A stretch of DNA of 64,000 bases from Hymenobacter negativus. GTDB lineage: Bacteria; Bacteroidota; Bacteroidia; Cytophagales; Hymenobacteraceae. The DNA is taken from contig NZ_JAEDAE010000005.1 of the NCBI RefSeq assembly GCF_016056375.1, positions 62,001-126,000 of the forward strand, in the 5' to 3' direction. Positions 45,377 through 54,637 of this stretch are shown piece after piece (position 1 is the first letter of the stretch; every line of letters begins with the position of its first letter). The notes below the pieces were generated by a model. It did not search any database. It saw only the letters and a list, made by a program, of their open reading frames with translations, and had not been told where the DNA came from. The translations under genes and the position numbers were made by a program.

Positions 45377-45380
45377 TAGT

Positions 45381-46334
45381 ATGAACTACGAAGAACTTAT
45401 CAAGGAAACCGCCCTCGCCGATGAGCGCTTGGTGGTGATGACGGCCGAAAACCGCGCCCTCATCCGCAACCTGCCGGCCGTGCTCGGCCCGCGCTTCATC
45501 GACACCGGCATCACGGAGCAAACCCTCATTGGGGCGGCGGCCGGGCTGGCCCTGCGCGGCCGGGTGCCGGTGGTGCACGCGCTGGCCACCTTCCTCACGC
45601 TGCGGGCGTTCGAATTTATTCGCACCGACGTAGGCATTGGCAAGCTGCCGGTGAAGCTGAGCGGCTTCGTGCCCGGATTCCTCTCCGACGGTAACGGCCC
45701 CACCCACCAGGCCATTGAGGACGTGAGTTTGATGCGCGGCATCCCCGGCATGACGGTTTTCGCGCCCGCCGACGAGCAGGACATGCTGGCCATGCTGCCC
45801 GCCATCTGGGCCTCGCCCGCGCCGGCCTACGTGCGCATCAACACCCGCCCCGCCACTTACGAGCATACTCTGTTCGAGCTGGGCAAAGCCGAAATCGTGG
45901 CTGAAGGTACCGACATCACCATTCTCACCTACGGCATGCTGTTCGAGCAGACCCTGGTAGCCCGCGAGCTGCTGCAGGCCCAGGGCAAGTCGGTGGGCCT
46001 CATCAACCTACGCAGCCTCAAGCCGATAGATGAAGCCGCCCTGCTCGACGTAGTGCGACGCGGCTCCCTCATCGTGACGGTGGAGGACCATTTCATCACC
46101 GGCGGCCTGTATTCCATTCTGGCTGAGGTGCTGCTGCGTAACCAGCTCACGGCCCGCGTGCTGCCGCTGGCGCTGGAAGAGCGGTGGTACCGCCCCGGGC
46201 GCCTGAGCGCCGTGCTGGAGTATGAGGGCTTCACCGGCCATCACATCGCGCGCCGCATCACGGAGTATCTGGGCGAGTCGGGCGCGGCCATTGCCGAAGG
46301 TCCGGCCGTGCTCGAAAACGAGTTTGCGGAGTAG
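45381..46334 (+). CDS. Transketolase, C-terminal subunit (pyrimidine-binding and C-terminal domains)
   Basis: This 317-aa protein carries the transketolase pyrimidine-binding domain, TGITEQTLIGAAAGLALRG with the TPP-activating Glu in the ITEQ segment and HALATFLTLRAFEF. Its C-terminal domain contains the GKSVGLINLRSLKPIDEAAL segment. It must pair with the N-subunit to make an active site. The ATG at 45381 follows a palindromic element by 4 nt. The stop codon TAG (46332-46334) lies in element B2. The split form and operon place it in the same pathway as the cytidylyltransferase, aminotransferase and synthase genes. Confidence 0.92.
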   Translation: MNYEELIKETALADERLVVMTAENRALIRNLPAVLGPRFIDTGITEQTLIGAAAGLALRGRVPVVHALATFLTLRAFEFIRTDVGIGKLPVKLSGFVPGFLSDGNGPTHQAIEDVSLMRGIPGMTVFAPADEQDMLAMLPAIWASPAPAYVRINTRPATYEHTLFELGKAEIVAEGTDITILTYGMLFEQTLVARELLQAQGKSVGLINLRSLKPIDEAALLDVVRRGSLIVTVEDHFITGGLYSILAEVLLRNQLTARVLPLALEERWYRPGRLSAVLEYEGFTGHHIARRITEYLGESGAAIAEGPAVLENEFAE

Positions 46335-46448
46335 AGACGCAATATTTTGCGTCTCGTCGTTGAACGGCCGGAACCACGCCGAACCACACGACCCTGCGCA
46401 GTCATAACAACATCAGCAACGACGAGACGCAAAATATTGCGTCTCTAC
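46331..46448. repeat. Palindromic element, family B copy 2 (REPIN-like)
   Basis: Perfect 32-bp inverted arms (46331-46362 and 46417-46448) lie around a 54-bp spacer. The arms are GTAG plus AGACGCAA-TATT-TTGCGTCT. The left arm contains the stop codon of the transketolase C-subunit. Spacer ends match copy 4 (TTGAACGGCC; AACATCAGCAACGACGAG). Confidence 0.93.
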
Positions 46449-46461
46449 AGCTTTCCCAACC

Positions 46462-47796
<1,335 letters not shown>

Positions 47797-47801
47797 GCCC
47801 G

Positions 47802-48608
47802 ATGAACCTCTTTGATTTAACGGGTAAAACAGCCATTGTCACCGGGGCCTGCGGACTTATCGGCCAGAAGCACTGCGCGGCCCTGGCCGAAGCCGGAGCC
47901 AACGTAGTCGTGGCCGACCTGAACGCCGAAGCCGCTGCCGCCGTGGCTTTTGGGTTGGGTGGCGGGCCGCATCTGTCGTTGGCCGTTGATGTGACCAGCC
48001 CCGACTCGCTGGCGGCCGCGCGCGACCAGATTCTGGCCCGCTTCGGCCACATCGACGTGCTGGTGAACAATGCCGCCATCAACGACATGTTTGAAAACCC
48101 CGCGCTGGCCGCTGACCTCAGCAAATTCGAGAACTTCCCACTGACTACTTTCCAGAAAGTGCTGGAGGTGAACGTGACGGGTGTATTTCTGGCGGCGCAG
48201 GTGTTTGGCACGCCCATGGCGCAGCAGGGCCACGGCTCCATCATCAACGTGGCCAGCACCTACGGCATCGTGGGGCCCGACCAAAGCATCTACCGCAACG
48301 AATCCGGCGAGCAAACCTTCTACAAATCACCCTCCTACCCCATGACCAAGGGTGCGGTAGTAAACTTCACCCGCTACCTGGCGGCCTATTGGGGCCAGGC
48401 CGGCGTGCGCGTAAACACGCTCTCGCCAGGTGGCGTCGAAAACAGCCAGGACGCCTTTTTCGTCAAGCAATACAGCGCCAAAACGCCACTCGGCCGCATG
48501 GCCACGCCGACCGATTACCAGGGTGCAGTCGTGTTCCTGGCTTCGGATGCGTCGGCATACATGACCGGGGCCAACCTGGTAGTAGACGGCGGCTGGACGG
48601 CTATTTAA
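47802..48608 (+). CDS. Short-chain dehydrogenase/reductase (SDR)
   Basis: This 268-aa classical SDR has the coenzyme motif TGACGLIG near residue 12, NNAAIN at about 89-94, Ser in INVASTYG and the catalytic YPMTK (Tyr and Lys). The C-terminus ends GGWTAI, typical of the family. It reduces or oxidises a sugar hydroxyl/keto group with NAD(P). It follows the aminotransferase by 5 bp. A reduction or oxidation before or after amination in the sugar pathway is the simplest role, by inference. Confidence 0.9.
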   Translation: MNLFDLTGKTAIVTGACGLIGQKHCAALAEAGANVVVADLNAEAAAAVAFGLGGGPHLSLAVDVTSPDSLAAARDQILARFGHIDVLVNNAAINDMFENPALAADLSKFENFPLTTFQKVLEVNVTGVFLAAQVFGTPMAQQGHGSIINVASTYGIVGPDQSIYRNESGEQTFYKSPSYPMTKGAVVNFTRYLAAYWGQAGVRVNTLSPGGVENSQDAFFVKQYSAKTPLGRMATPTDYQGAVVFLASDASAYMTGANLVVDGGWTAI

Positions 48609-48630
48609 ACCCAGATAATTTACCGGATGC

Positions 48631-48721
48631 AGAGACGCATATTTGCGTCTCGTCGTTGAACAAAACCCTTCAAGAACGCATCCGGCAGATGTTTAACGAC
48701 GAGGCGCAAGTATGCGTCTCT
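48631..48721. repeat. Palindromic element, family B copy 3 (REPIN-like, diverged)
   Basis: 31-bp inverted arms (48631-48661 and 48691-48721; three mismatches). The hairpin is AGACGCA-TAT(T)-TGCGTCT. The left tetranucleotide is GCAG instead of GTAG. The right arm ends in CTCTAC when read with the flank. Confidence 0.88.
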
Positions 48722-48733
48722 ACCCATCTCACC

Positions 48734-48757
48734 GGCACAAGCTAAAGCATGTGCCAC
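48734..48757. repeat. Palindromic element, family D copy 2
   Basis: GGCACAAGCTAAAGCATGTG followed by CCAC is the inverted relative of copy D1. The stem is GGCACA/TGTGCC. Its tetranucleotide on the minus strand is GTGG rather than GTAG. Confidence 0.75.
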
Positions 48758-48775
48758 ACCCTAACCCTTCGCCTC

Positions 48776-49666
48776 ATGCAAGCTGTTGAAATTCGCAAAA
48801 ACCGGTTTATTGGCGCGGGCCAACCGGCCTATATCATCGCCGAAATCGGCATCAACCACAACGGCTCACTCGACCTGGCCAAGCAGCTTATTTCGGAAGC
48901 CGCCAAGGCCGGCTGCGACGCCGTGAAATTTCAGAAGCGCACGCCCGAGCTGTGCGTGCCCAAAGACCAGTGGGAAAAGCAGCGTGACACCCCTTGGGGC
49001 CGCATGAGCTACATCGACTACAAGCGCCGCACCGAGTTCGGCCAGGCCGAATACACAGCCATCGACGACTACTGCCGCGCCCTGGGCATCGACTGGTTTG
49101 CTTCGTGCTGGGACGAGCCGTCGGTGGATTTTATGGAGCAGTTTGAGCCCGTGCTGTACAAGATGGCCTCGGCCTCGCTCACCGACAAGCCCCTGCTCGA
49201 CCGCGTGCGCGCCACCGGCCGCCCGCTGATGCTGAGCACCGGTATGAGCACACTGGATGAAATCCACCAGGCCGTGAAATGGGTGGGCCTTGATAAGCTG
49301 ATGATTGCGCACTCCACCTCCTCCTACCCCTGCCCGCCTGCCGAGCTGAACCTGCGCATGGTGCCCGTGCTGCAGAGCATGTTCCCGAACACGCCCATCG
49401 GCTACTCGGGCCACGAAACCGGCCTGGCCACCACCGTAGCCGCCGTGACCTTGGGGGCCTCTTTCGTGGAGCGCCACTTCACCCTCGACCGCGCCATGTG
49501 GGGTTCCGACCATGCCGCCAGCGTGGAGCCCGGCGGCATGGCCAAGCTCGTGCGCGACATCCGCGACGTTGAGGAAGGCCTCGGCGATGGCGTGAAGCGC
49601 GTGTACGACTCCGAGCTGGAGCCCCGCGCCCGCCTGCGCCGCGAGCTGACGCCGAACAACGAATAG
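48776..49666 (+). CDS. NeuB-family synthase (N-acetylneuraminate synthase-like) without SAF domain
   Basis: This 296-aa TIM-barrel synthase has the NeuB signature YIIAEIGINHNGSLDLAKQL near the start, KFQKRTPELCVP, MLSTGMSTLDEI and GYSGHETGL. This family condenses phosphoenolpyruvate with an aldose to give a 2-keto-3-deoxy acid (sialic, legionaminic, pseudaminic type). Normal NeuB/LegI/PseI proteins have an extra C-terminal SAF (antifreeze-like) domain of about 60 aa. This protein ends right after the barrel, at RRELTPNNE. The ATG at 48776 is chosen over one at 48749. With the cytidylyltransferase upstream, it should make a CMP-activated acid sugar, but the acceptor sugar is unknown. Confidence 0.88.
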   Translation: MQAVEIRKNRFIGAGQPAYIIAEIGINHNGSLDLAKQLISEAAKAGCDAVKFQKRTPELCVPKDQWEKQRDTPWGRMSYIDYKRRTEFGQAEYTAIDDYCRALGIDWFASCWDEPSVDFMEQFEPVLYKMASASLTDKPLLDRVRATGRPLMLSTGMSTLDEIHQAVKWVGLDKLMIAHSTSSYPCPPAELNLRMVPVLQSMFPNTPIGYSGHETGLATTVAAVTLGASFVERHFTLDRAMWGSDHAASVEPGGMAKLVRDIRDVEEGLGDGVKRVYDSELEPRARLRRELTPNNE

Positions 49667-49680
49667 ACAGTTCGGTTTTG

Positions 49681-49788
49681 CGTCTGTCATCCTGAGCGCA
49701 GCGAAGGACCTTATCACGTCTAAAAGTTGTCGTTATTCAAGCGGCACAAGCATGACAAGGTCCTTCGCTGCGCTCAGGATGACAGACG
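49681..49788. repeat. Palindromic element, family A copy 2
   Basis: Perfect 32-bp inverted arms (49681-49712 and 49757-49788) with a 44-bp spacer. The arm core CCTGAGCGCAGCGAAGG can form a hairpin containing tandem G-A mismatches. It lies between the synthase and fatty acid hydroxylase genes. Confidence 0.93.
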
Positions 49789-49810
49789 TTTTCTTAATCT
49801 ACGCTACCCC

Positions 49811-50806
49811 ATGCATCACGTCGAACTCATCACCACGGCCATTTTGCTGATTTGGGTGGCTGTGGTCATCACGCTGGAACGCATTATCCCCTACCGCAAG
49901 GGGCTGCCGTTTTTCCGCGAGGGTTTCTGGACCGACCTTGTGCTCTACACCTTCGTGCAGAGCTACGCGCTGAAAATCATTATTTTCGATTACATCATTC
50001 AGCCGCTCGACCAGCATTTTGGATTCTCGAAGCTGCATTTTGTGACGGGCTGGCCCATTTGGGCGCAGGTGTTGTTTTTCGTGATTACGCACGATTTTTA
50101 TATCTACTGGTTTCACCGGTTTCAGCACAGCAGCCCGCTGTTTTGGCGCACCCACGAGGCGCACCATTCGGGCAAGCAGGTGGACTGGCTGGCCGGCTCC
50201 CGCTCCCACGCACTGGAAATCATCATCAACCAAACCATTGAGTTTGCGCCCATCATTCTGCTTGGGGCCGACCCGATGGTGGTGCCCATCAAGGCCTGTA
50301 TTGATGCCGTGTGGGGCATCTGGATTCACTGCAATGTAGACGTGCGCTCGGGCCGCCTGCAATACTTTATCAACGGCCCTGAGATGCATCTCTGGCATCA
50401 TGCCGACCACGAGGAGGTATTCTACGCCAATTTCTCGACCAAATTCGCTTTCTGGGACTGGATTTTTGGCACTGCCTACCTGCCCAACGGCCGCAAACCG
50501 CAGAAATGGGGTTTGCCTTACGTTTTCCCAAAGGACTACTTCAGCCAGCACGTCTTTTCGGTGGCCCGTTTCGATGAAGAAGAACTGGCCAAACGTTCGC
50601 CGCTATTTCGCGCCTACCACGGCATCCGGGTGCGCCTGCTCACCAAGCTGACGGACCGCGTGCCGGCCCTGAAACCCCTGCACGGCTGGCCCGTGCCCGA
50701 GCCCTACACCGAAACCATTCCGGCGCAGCGCCCGGGCGGTAATTTTGGCGCACCTCCGGCTCCGGCCGCTTCCACCCATTCCTCCACTGCTGCTTCGTCC
50801 CGTTGA
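49811..50806 (+). CDS. Sterol desaturase / fatty acid hydroxylase family protein
   Basis: This 331-aa membrane di-iron enzyme has several hydrophobic helices in the first 100 residues. The His boxes are HDFYIYWFHRFQH (94-106), HEAHH (115-119) and the later HLWHHADHEE. These coordinate the two irons in fatty acid hydroxylase, sterol desaturase and alkyl-glycerol monooxygenase relatives. It hydroxylates or desaturates a lipid chain or lipid-linked substrate using oxygen. The ATG at 49811 is preferred because the longer frame translates the family A repeat. It overlaps the SMR gene by 4 nt. Its placement in a sugar cluster suggests modification of the lipid carrier or product, but this is inferred. 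Confidence 0.88.
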   Translation: MHHVELITTAILLIWVAVVITLERIIPYRKGLPFFREGFWTDLVLYTFVQSYALKIIIFDYIIQPLDQHFGFSKLHFVTGWPIWAQVLFFVITHDFYIYWFHRFQHSSPLFWRTHEAHHSGKQVDWLAGSRSHALEIIINQTIEFAPIILLGADPMVVPIKACIDAVWGIWIHCNVDVRSGRLQYFINGPEMHLWHHADHEEVFYANFSTKFAFWDWIFGTAYLPNGRKPQKWGLPYVFPKDYFSQHVFSVARFDEEELAKRSPLFRAYHGIRVRLLTKLTDRVPALKPLHGWPVPEPYTETIPAQRPGGNFGAPPAPAASTHSSTAASSR

Positions 50807-51174
50807 TTAATCCCTGGTTTTCGCTGTTTCTGGCCTCGTTCATGGAGGTTTGCTGGACGTATAGTCTTAAGGCGCTCAACATGCAGCGCATCAAGGAAGT
50901 AGCCTGGTTGCACAGCTTCACGCAGCCGGCTCTCCTGCTACCGGTGCTGCCACTGCTGGCCTACGTAGCCTTTGGGCTGGCCAACGTGCTGTTTCTGTCG
51001 CAGGCCATGCGGGCCATTCCCACCGCCACCGCCTACTCGGCTTGGATGGCGCTGGCCGTGGTGGGCATCAAGCTTGTGGATGTGCTGTATCTCAAGCAGC
51101 CGTTTTCCTGGCAGAGTGTGTTTTATACCAGCCTGATAATCATTGGTGTGCTGGGGCTGCGGCGCATCGAGTAG
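50803..51174 (+). CDS. Small multidrug resistance (SMR) family transporter
   Basis: This 123-aa protein has four hydrophobic helices. Glu in TM1 (SLFLASFMEVCWTYSLK) is the conserved SMR charge, and GLANVLFLSQAMRAIPTATA then AYSAWMALAVVGI match the EmrE/SugE pattern. It exports small cations or, in other cases, sugar-lipids. The start is a TTG at 50803, inside a TTGA overlap with the previous stop, so it is translationally coupled. The first ATG, at 50842, would remove much of TM1. A terminator follows, so it is the last gene of the cluster. Confidence 0.85.
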   Translation: MINPWFSLFLASFMEVCWTYSLKALNMQRIKEVAWLHSFTQPALLLPVLPLLAYVAFGLANVLFLSQAMRAIPTATAYSAWMALAVVGIKLVDVLYLKQPFSWQSVFYTSLIIIGVLGLRRIE

Positions 51175-51195
51175 CCCGTATTTTTTGCCATTCGC

Positions 51196-51232
51196 AAGCG
51201 GCTCTTTCTGAATAGAAAGGGCCGCTTTTTTA
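51196..51232 (+). terminator. Intrinsic terminator
   Basis: AAGCGGCTCTTTCT (51196-51209) pairs with AGAAAGGGCCGCTT (51214-51227) with one G-U, a 4-nt loop, then a T-run. It ends the sugar cluster. Confidence 0.9.
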
Positions 51233-51357
51233 TGCGTTCAAACTTCCCGGCGGCCCAGCCAGCACCTCCAACAGCGCCCCACCGAAGAGTACAGGAAGGT
51301 TGGCCGCTGTGACGCGAAGTTCTTGCGGCATCTTTCACGTACTCCCACCCGGTACCC

Positions 51358-52164
51358 GTGGCGCTTCCTGCTCGCTTTCATCTGGCTTGGCTGCTGACTC
51401 TGTTGGAGTTAGGCCTGGGGCATGATGTGCCGGCCCAGGTGCTGCGGCGGCCGGTGCCGGATAAGCTGGTCGTGCTCACCTTCGACGATGCGGCCGTGAG
51501 CCACGCCACTTTCGTTGCCCCACTGCTGAAGAAATACGGGTTCGACGGCACGTTTTTCGTGTGCGAATTCCGGGAGCCGCCGTTTTCGGACAAGTCCAAG
51601 TACATGAGCTGGGCGCAGATTCAGGGCCTGCACCGGCGGGGGTTTGAGGTGGCCAGCCACACGCTCACCCACCAGCACGTGAACAAGATGAACCGGGTGC
51701 AGCTGGGAGCCGAGCTGGATTCCATTGAGGCCCGTTGCCGCACCTGGCACATTCCCAGGCCCGTCACCTTCGCCTATCCCGGCTACGATACCGCGCCTAC
51801 GGCCACGGCGCTACTGCCCGAGCGCGGCTACCAGTTTGCCCGCGCCGGCGGCGGCCGGGCCTACAATCCCGCGCAGGATAACCCCATGCTGCTGCCCAGC
51901 TTCAGCATTTCGGGCACCGATACGGCGAAGGTGTTCAATGCCATTCGGCAGGCGCAGAAAGGCCGCGTGGTAATCCTGACCGTGCACGGCGTGCCCGACG
52001 TGGCCCATGACTGGGTGACGACCCCGCCCGCACTGTTTGAGCAATACCTGCAGTACCTGCACGACCGTCACTACCGCGTCATCGCCCTGCGCGACCTGGC
52101 CCGCTACGTGAACGTGCCCGAAGCTCTGCGCACCCTCCCACCCCGCTACGAAAACCTGAAATAA
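51358..52164 (+). CDS. Polysaccharide deacetylase family protein (NodB homology)
   Basis: This 268-aa protein has a hydrophobic N-terminal segment (about 8-26, signal-like). The NodB core follows: motif 1 VVLTFDDA (Asp43/Asp44), motif 2 ASHTLTHQHV (metal His101 and His105), motif 3 RPVTFAYPGYD and a late VVILTVHGVPD. It removes N- or O-acetyl groups from polysaccharides, often outside the inner membrane. The start is GTG at 51358. It is followed by the pectin genes after 24 bp, so it is probably part of that unit and may act on acetylated pectin or on wall material. Confidence 0.88.
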   Translation: MALPARFHLAWLLTLLELGLGHDVPAQVLRRPVPDKLVVLTFDDAAVSHATFVAPLLKKYGFDGTFFVCEFREPPFSDKSKYMSWAQIQGLHRRGFEVASHTLTHQHVNKMNRVQLGAELDSIEARCRTWHIPRPVTFAYPGYDTAPTATALLPERGYQFARAGGGRAYNPAQDNPMLLPSFSISGTDTAKVFNAIRQAQKGRVVILTVHGVPDVAHDWVTTPPALFEQYLQYLHDRHYRVIALRDLARYVNVPEALRTLPPRYENLK

Positions 52165-52188
52165 GGCACTCTTCTTACAATCCCACCC

Positions 52189-53412
52189 ATGAAAACCAAC
52201 TACTTACTCACCTTGAGTGGCCTGCTGCTGAGTTTCGGCATCCACGCTCAGACCCGAATGGCTACCGGAGGCCAGAAACCCATGCCGGCTGCCGAGTGGA
52301 TTGACGCCGACACCGGCCACAAGCTGGTGCGCCTCACGCCCCTCGATGGCGCAAACGAGAGCTTTTACTTTCACAACAACCCATTTGTGAAAAGCCTGGG
52401 CACCGAGGGCGACAAAATGGTGTACTACCACACTTCTCCCGCCGGCAAGGCGCTCTACGCCCTCAACCTGAAAACCCACCAGACCGAGCCGCTTACGCGG
52501 GCCTTCAGCAAAGTGCACGGCGAAATAGTGGCCCGCAAGCGCCGCGAAGTGTTTTATCAGGTGGGCGACACGGTGTATGCCACGCACATCGACAGCAAGA
52601 AGACGCGCCGTGTGTTCGTTTTCCCGGCTGATTTTAAGGCGGACATCACGACGTTGAATGCCGATGAAACCCAGCTGGGCGGGGCCTGGGGCAGCGATGC
52701 AGAAAAGGAAATATACCGCCAGTACCCGGCCAAAAAGGACTTTTTCAACCGCATTTATGACGCCAGGCTGCCGCGCACCCTCTTCATGGTGAGCACCGAG
52801 GGAAAGGGCCAGCTCACCAAGCTCTTCACCGACAAGGCCTGGCTGAACCACGTGCAGTTTTCGCCCACCGACCCCAATTGCCTGATGTTCTGCCACGAAG
52901 GGCCGTGGGAAAAGGTGGACCGCATCTGGACCATCGACACCAAAACCCAGGCTGTGAAGCTGATTCACAAGCGCACGCTGGACCGTGAAATTGCCGGCCA
53001 CGAGTGGTTCGGGGCGGACGGCAAAACCATCTGGTTCGACCACCAGAAGCCGCGCGGCGAAACCTTCGCCGTGACCGGCACCAACCTGAAAACCGGCGCG
53101 GAGAAAAGCTACGCGCTGACCCGCGACGAGTGGTCGGTGCACTACACCAGCTCGGCCGACCAGCAGATTTTTGCCGGCGACGGCGGCTATCCGACTTCGG
53201 TCGCCAAGTCGTCGGAAGGCCACTGGATTTACCTGTTCACACCGGCTGGTGACCATTTTCAGGCCGAAAAACTGGCCAACCTAAAGATGCACGACTACGC
53301 ACTGGAGCCGAACGTGCATTTTTCGCCGGACGGGAAATGGCTGATTTTCCGTGCCAATTTTGAGGGCCAGCCGCAGGTGTACGCGGTAGAGATTGCCAAG
53401 TCCGCTTCATAA
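52189..53412 (+). CDS. Oligogalacturonate lyase family protein (PL22-like)
   Basis: This 407-aa secreted beta-propeller enzyme has a signal peptide (LLTLSGLLLSFGIHAQ). The propeller of the oligogalacturonate lyase family follows (FYFHNNPFV; CHEGPWEKVDRIW; IAGHEWFGADGKTIWFD; LEPNVHFSPDGKW). The family splits unsaturated digalacturonate to 4-deoxy-5-keto-uronate by beta-elimination with a metal. His-rich segments in the later blades should hold the metal. It belongs to the pectin block with GH105 and GH106 genes that follow. Confidence 0.9.
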   Translation: MKTNYLLTLSGLLLSFGIHAQTRMATGGQKPMPAAEWIDADTGHKLVRLTPLDGANESFYFHNNPFVKSLGTEGDKMVYYHTSPAGKALYALNLKTHQTEPLTRAFSKVHGEIVARKRREVFYQVGDTVYATHIDSKKTRRVFVFPADFKADITTLNADETQLGGAWGSDAEKEIYRQYPAKKDFFNRIYDARLPRTLFMVSTEGKGQLTKLFTDKAWLNHVQFSPTDPNCLMFCHEGPWEKVDRIWTIDTKTQAVKLIHKRTLDREIAGHEWFGADGKTIWFDHQKPRGETFAVTGTNLKTGAEKSYALTRDEWSVHYTSSADQQIFAGDGGYPTSVAKSSEGHWIYLFTPAGDHFQAEKLANLKMHDYALEPNVHFSPDGKWLIFRANFEGQPQVYAVEIAKSAS

Positions 53413-53458
53413 AGGCCCTTCCCTCGTGCCGGCTCAATCAATAAGAGTATTCAACCCA

Positions 53459-54589
53459 ATGCACCTCAAAACCACCCTTACCACCGTCCTCTGCGCGGCG
53501 CTGCTCGCGCTGCCCGCAGCTGCTCAGAAGCTGCCCAAGAAGAAAGCCGTGCTCAAAAGCATGACGCGCGCCAACGACTATTTCATGCGGACCTGGCCCG
53601 ACCCGGGCAAGGAAATCGTGACCAACATAGCCCGGCCCAGCCACATCTGGACGCGCGGCGTTTACTACGAAGGCCTGATGGCCCTCTACCAAACCGACAA
53701 GCAAAAGCGCTACTACGACTACGCCGTGGACTGGGGCACCAAGCACCAGTGGGGCATCCGCAAGGGCATTACTGACCGCAACGCCGACGACCACTGCGCC
53801 GGCCAGACGTACCTCGACCTCTACCAAATCGACCCCAAGCCGGAGCGTCTGCACGACATCAAGGCCAGCATTGACCTGATGGTGCAGAGCCCGAAAATCG
53901 ACGACTGGAACTGGATTGATGCCCTGCAAATGGCCATGCCCGTGTATGCCAAACTGGGCGCCATGACCAGGGACACGGCCTACTACGAGAAGATGTACCG
54001 CATCTACAACTATTCGAAAACCCAGCACGGCGGCCACGGCCTCTACAACCCCGAGGACAAGCTGTGGTGGCGCGATAAGGACTTTGTGCCTCCCTACAAA
54101 GAGCCCAACGGCGAGGACTGCTACTGGAGCCGCGGCAACGGCTGGGTGGTGGCCGCCATGGTGCGCGTGCTCGACATCATGCCCAAAGACGCCCCGCACC
54201 GCGCCGAATACGAGCAGATGTACCTGAACATGATGCAGGCCCTGCCGCCCATCCAGCGTGCTGACGGCTACTGGAATGTAAGCCTGCACGACCCCACGCA
54301 TTTCGGCGGCAAGGAGCTGTCGGGCACCGCGCTGTTTGTGTACGGCATGGCCTGGGGCCTGAACCACGGGCTGCTCGACCGGCAAAAATACGAGCCCATC
54401 ATCGCCAAAGCCTGGCAGGCCATGGCTACGGAATGCGTGACGCCCAATGGCTCGCTGGCTTACGTGCAGGGCACCGGCAAGGAGCCCAAAGACGGCCAGC
54501 CAGTTAGTTACACCTCGCGCCCCGATTTTGAGGATTATGGCCTAGGCTGCTTTCTGCTGGCGGGCAGCGAGATGTACAAGTTGAAGTAA
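53459..54589 (+). CDS. Unsaturated rhamnogalacturonyl hydrolase-like (GH105)
   Basis: This 376-aa secreted (alpha/alpha)6-barrel enzyme has a signal peptide to about residue 21 (LPAAAQ). GH105 marks are TDRNADDHCAGQTYLDLYQI (catalytic Asp region), DDWNWIDALQMAMPVYAKLG and GEDCYWSRGNGWVVAAMVRV. The family removes the unsaturated galacturonic acid from the non-reducing end of lyase products of rhamnogalacturonan. The ATG at 53459 begins the signal peptide; an ATG at 53393 adds 22 residues. It lies between the lyase and rhamnosidase genes. Confidence 0.94.
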   Translation: MHLKTTLTTVLCAALLALPAAAQKLPKKKAVLKSMTRANDYFMRTWPDPGKEIVTNIARPSHIWTRGVYYEGLMALYQTDKQKRYYDYAVDWGTKHQWGIRKGITDRNADDHCAGQTYLDLYQIDPKPERLHDIKASIDLMVQSPKIDDWNWIDALQMAMPVYAKLGAMTRDTAYYEKMYRIYNYSKTQHGGHGLYNPEDKLWWRDKDFVPPYKEPNGEDCYWSRGNGWVVAAMVRVLDIMPKDAPHRAEYEQMYLNMMQALPPIQRADGYWNVSLHDPTHFGGKELSGTALFVYGMAWGLNHGLLDRQKYEPIIAKAWQAMATECVTPNGSLAYVQGTGKEPKDGQPVSYTSRPDFEDYGLGCFLLAGSEMYKLK

Positions 54590-54637
54590 ATATCCCAAAG
54601 TCCTGCTGTTGCCCCCCTCCCCGCCAGAACGCCCTTT

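Noticed and set aside
44446..46334. Transketolase pair as a frameshifted single gene
   Set aside because: The two genes end and start cleanly with domain boundaries at the usual split site and a 77-bp gap, so they are separate subunits.
49727..49810. N-terminal extension of the sterol desaturase gene
   Set aside because: The extra residues (DKVLRCAQDD and neighbours) are a translation of the family A palindrome; the same string appears at the other copy near 60130. The family-like start is at 49811.
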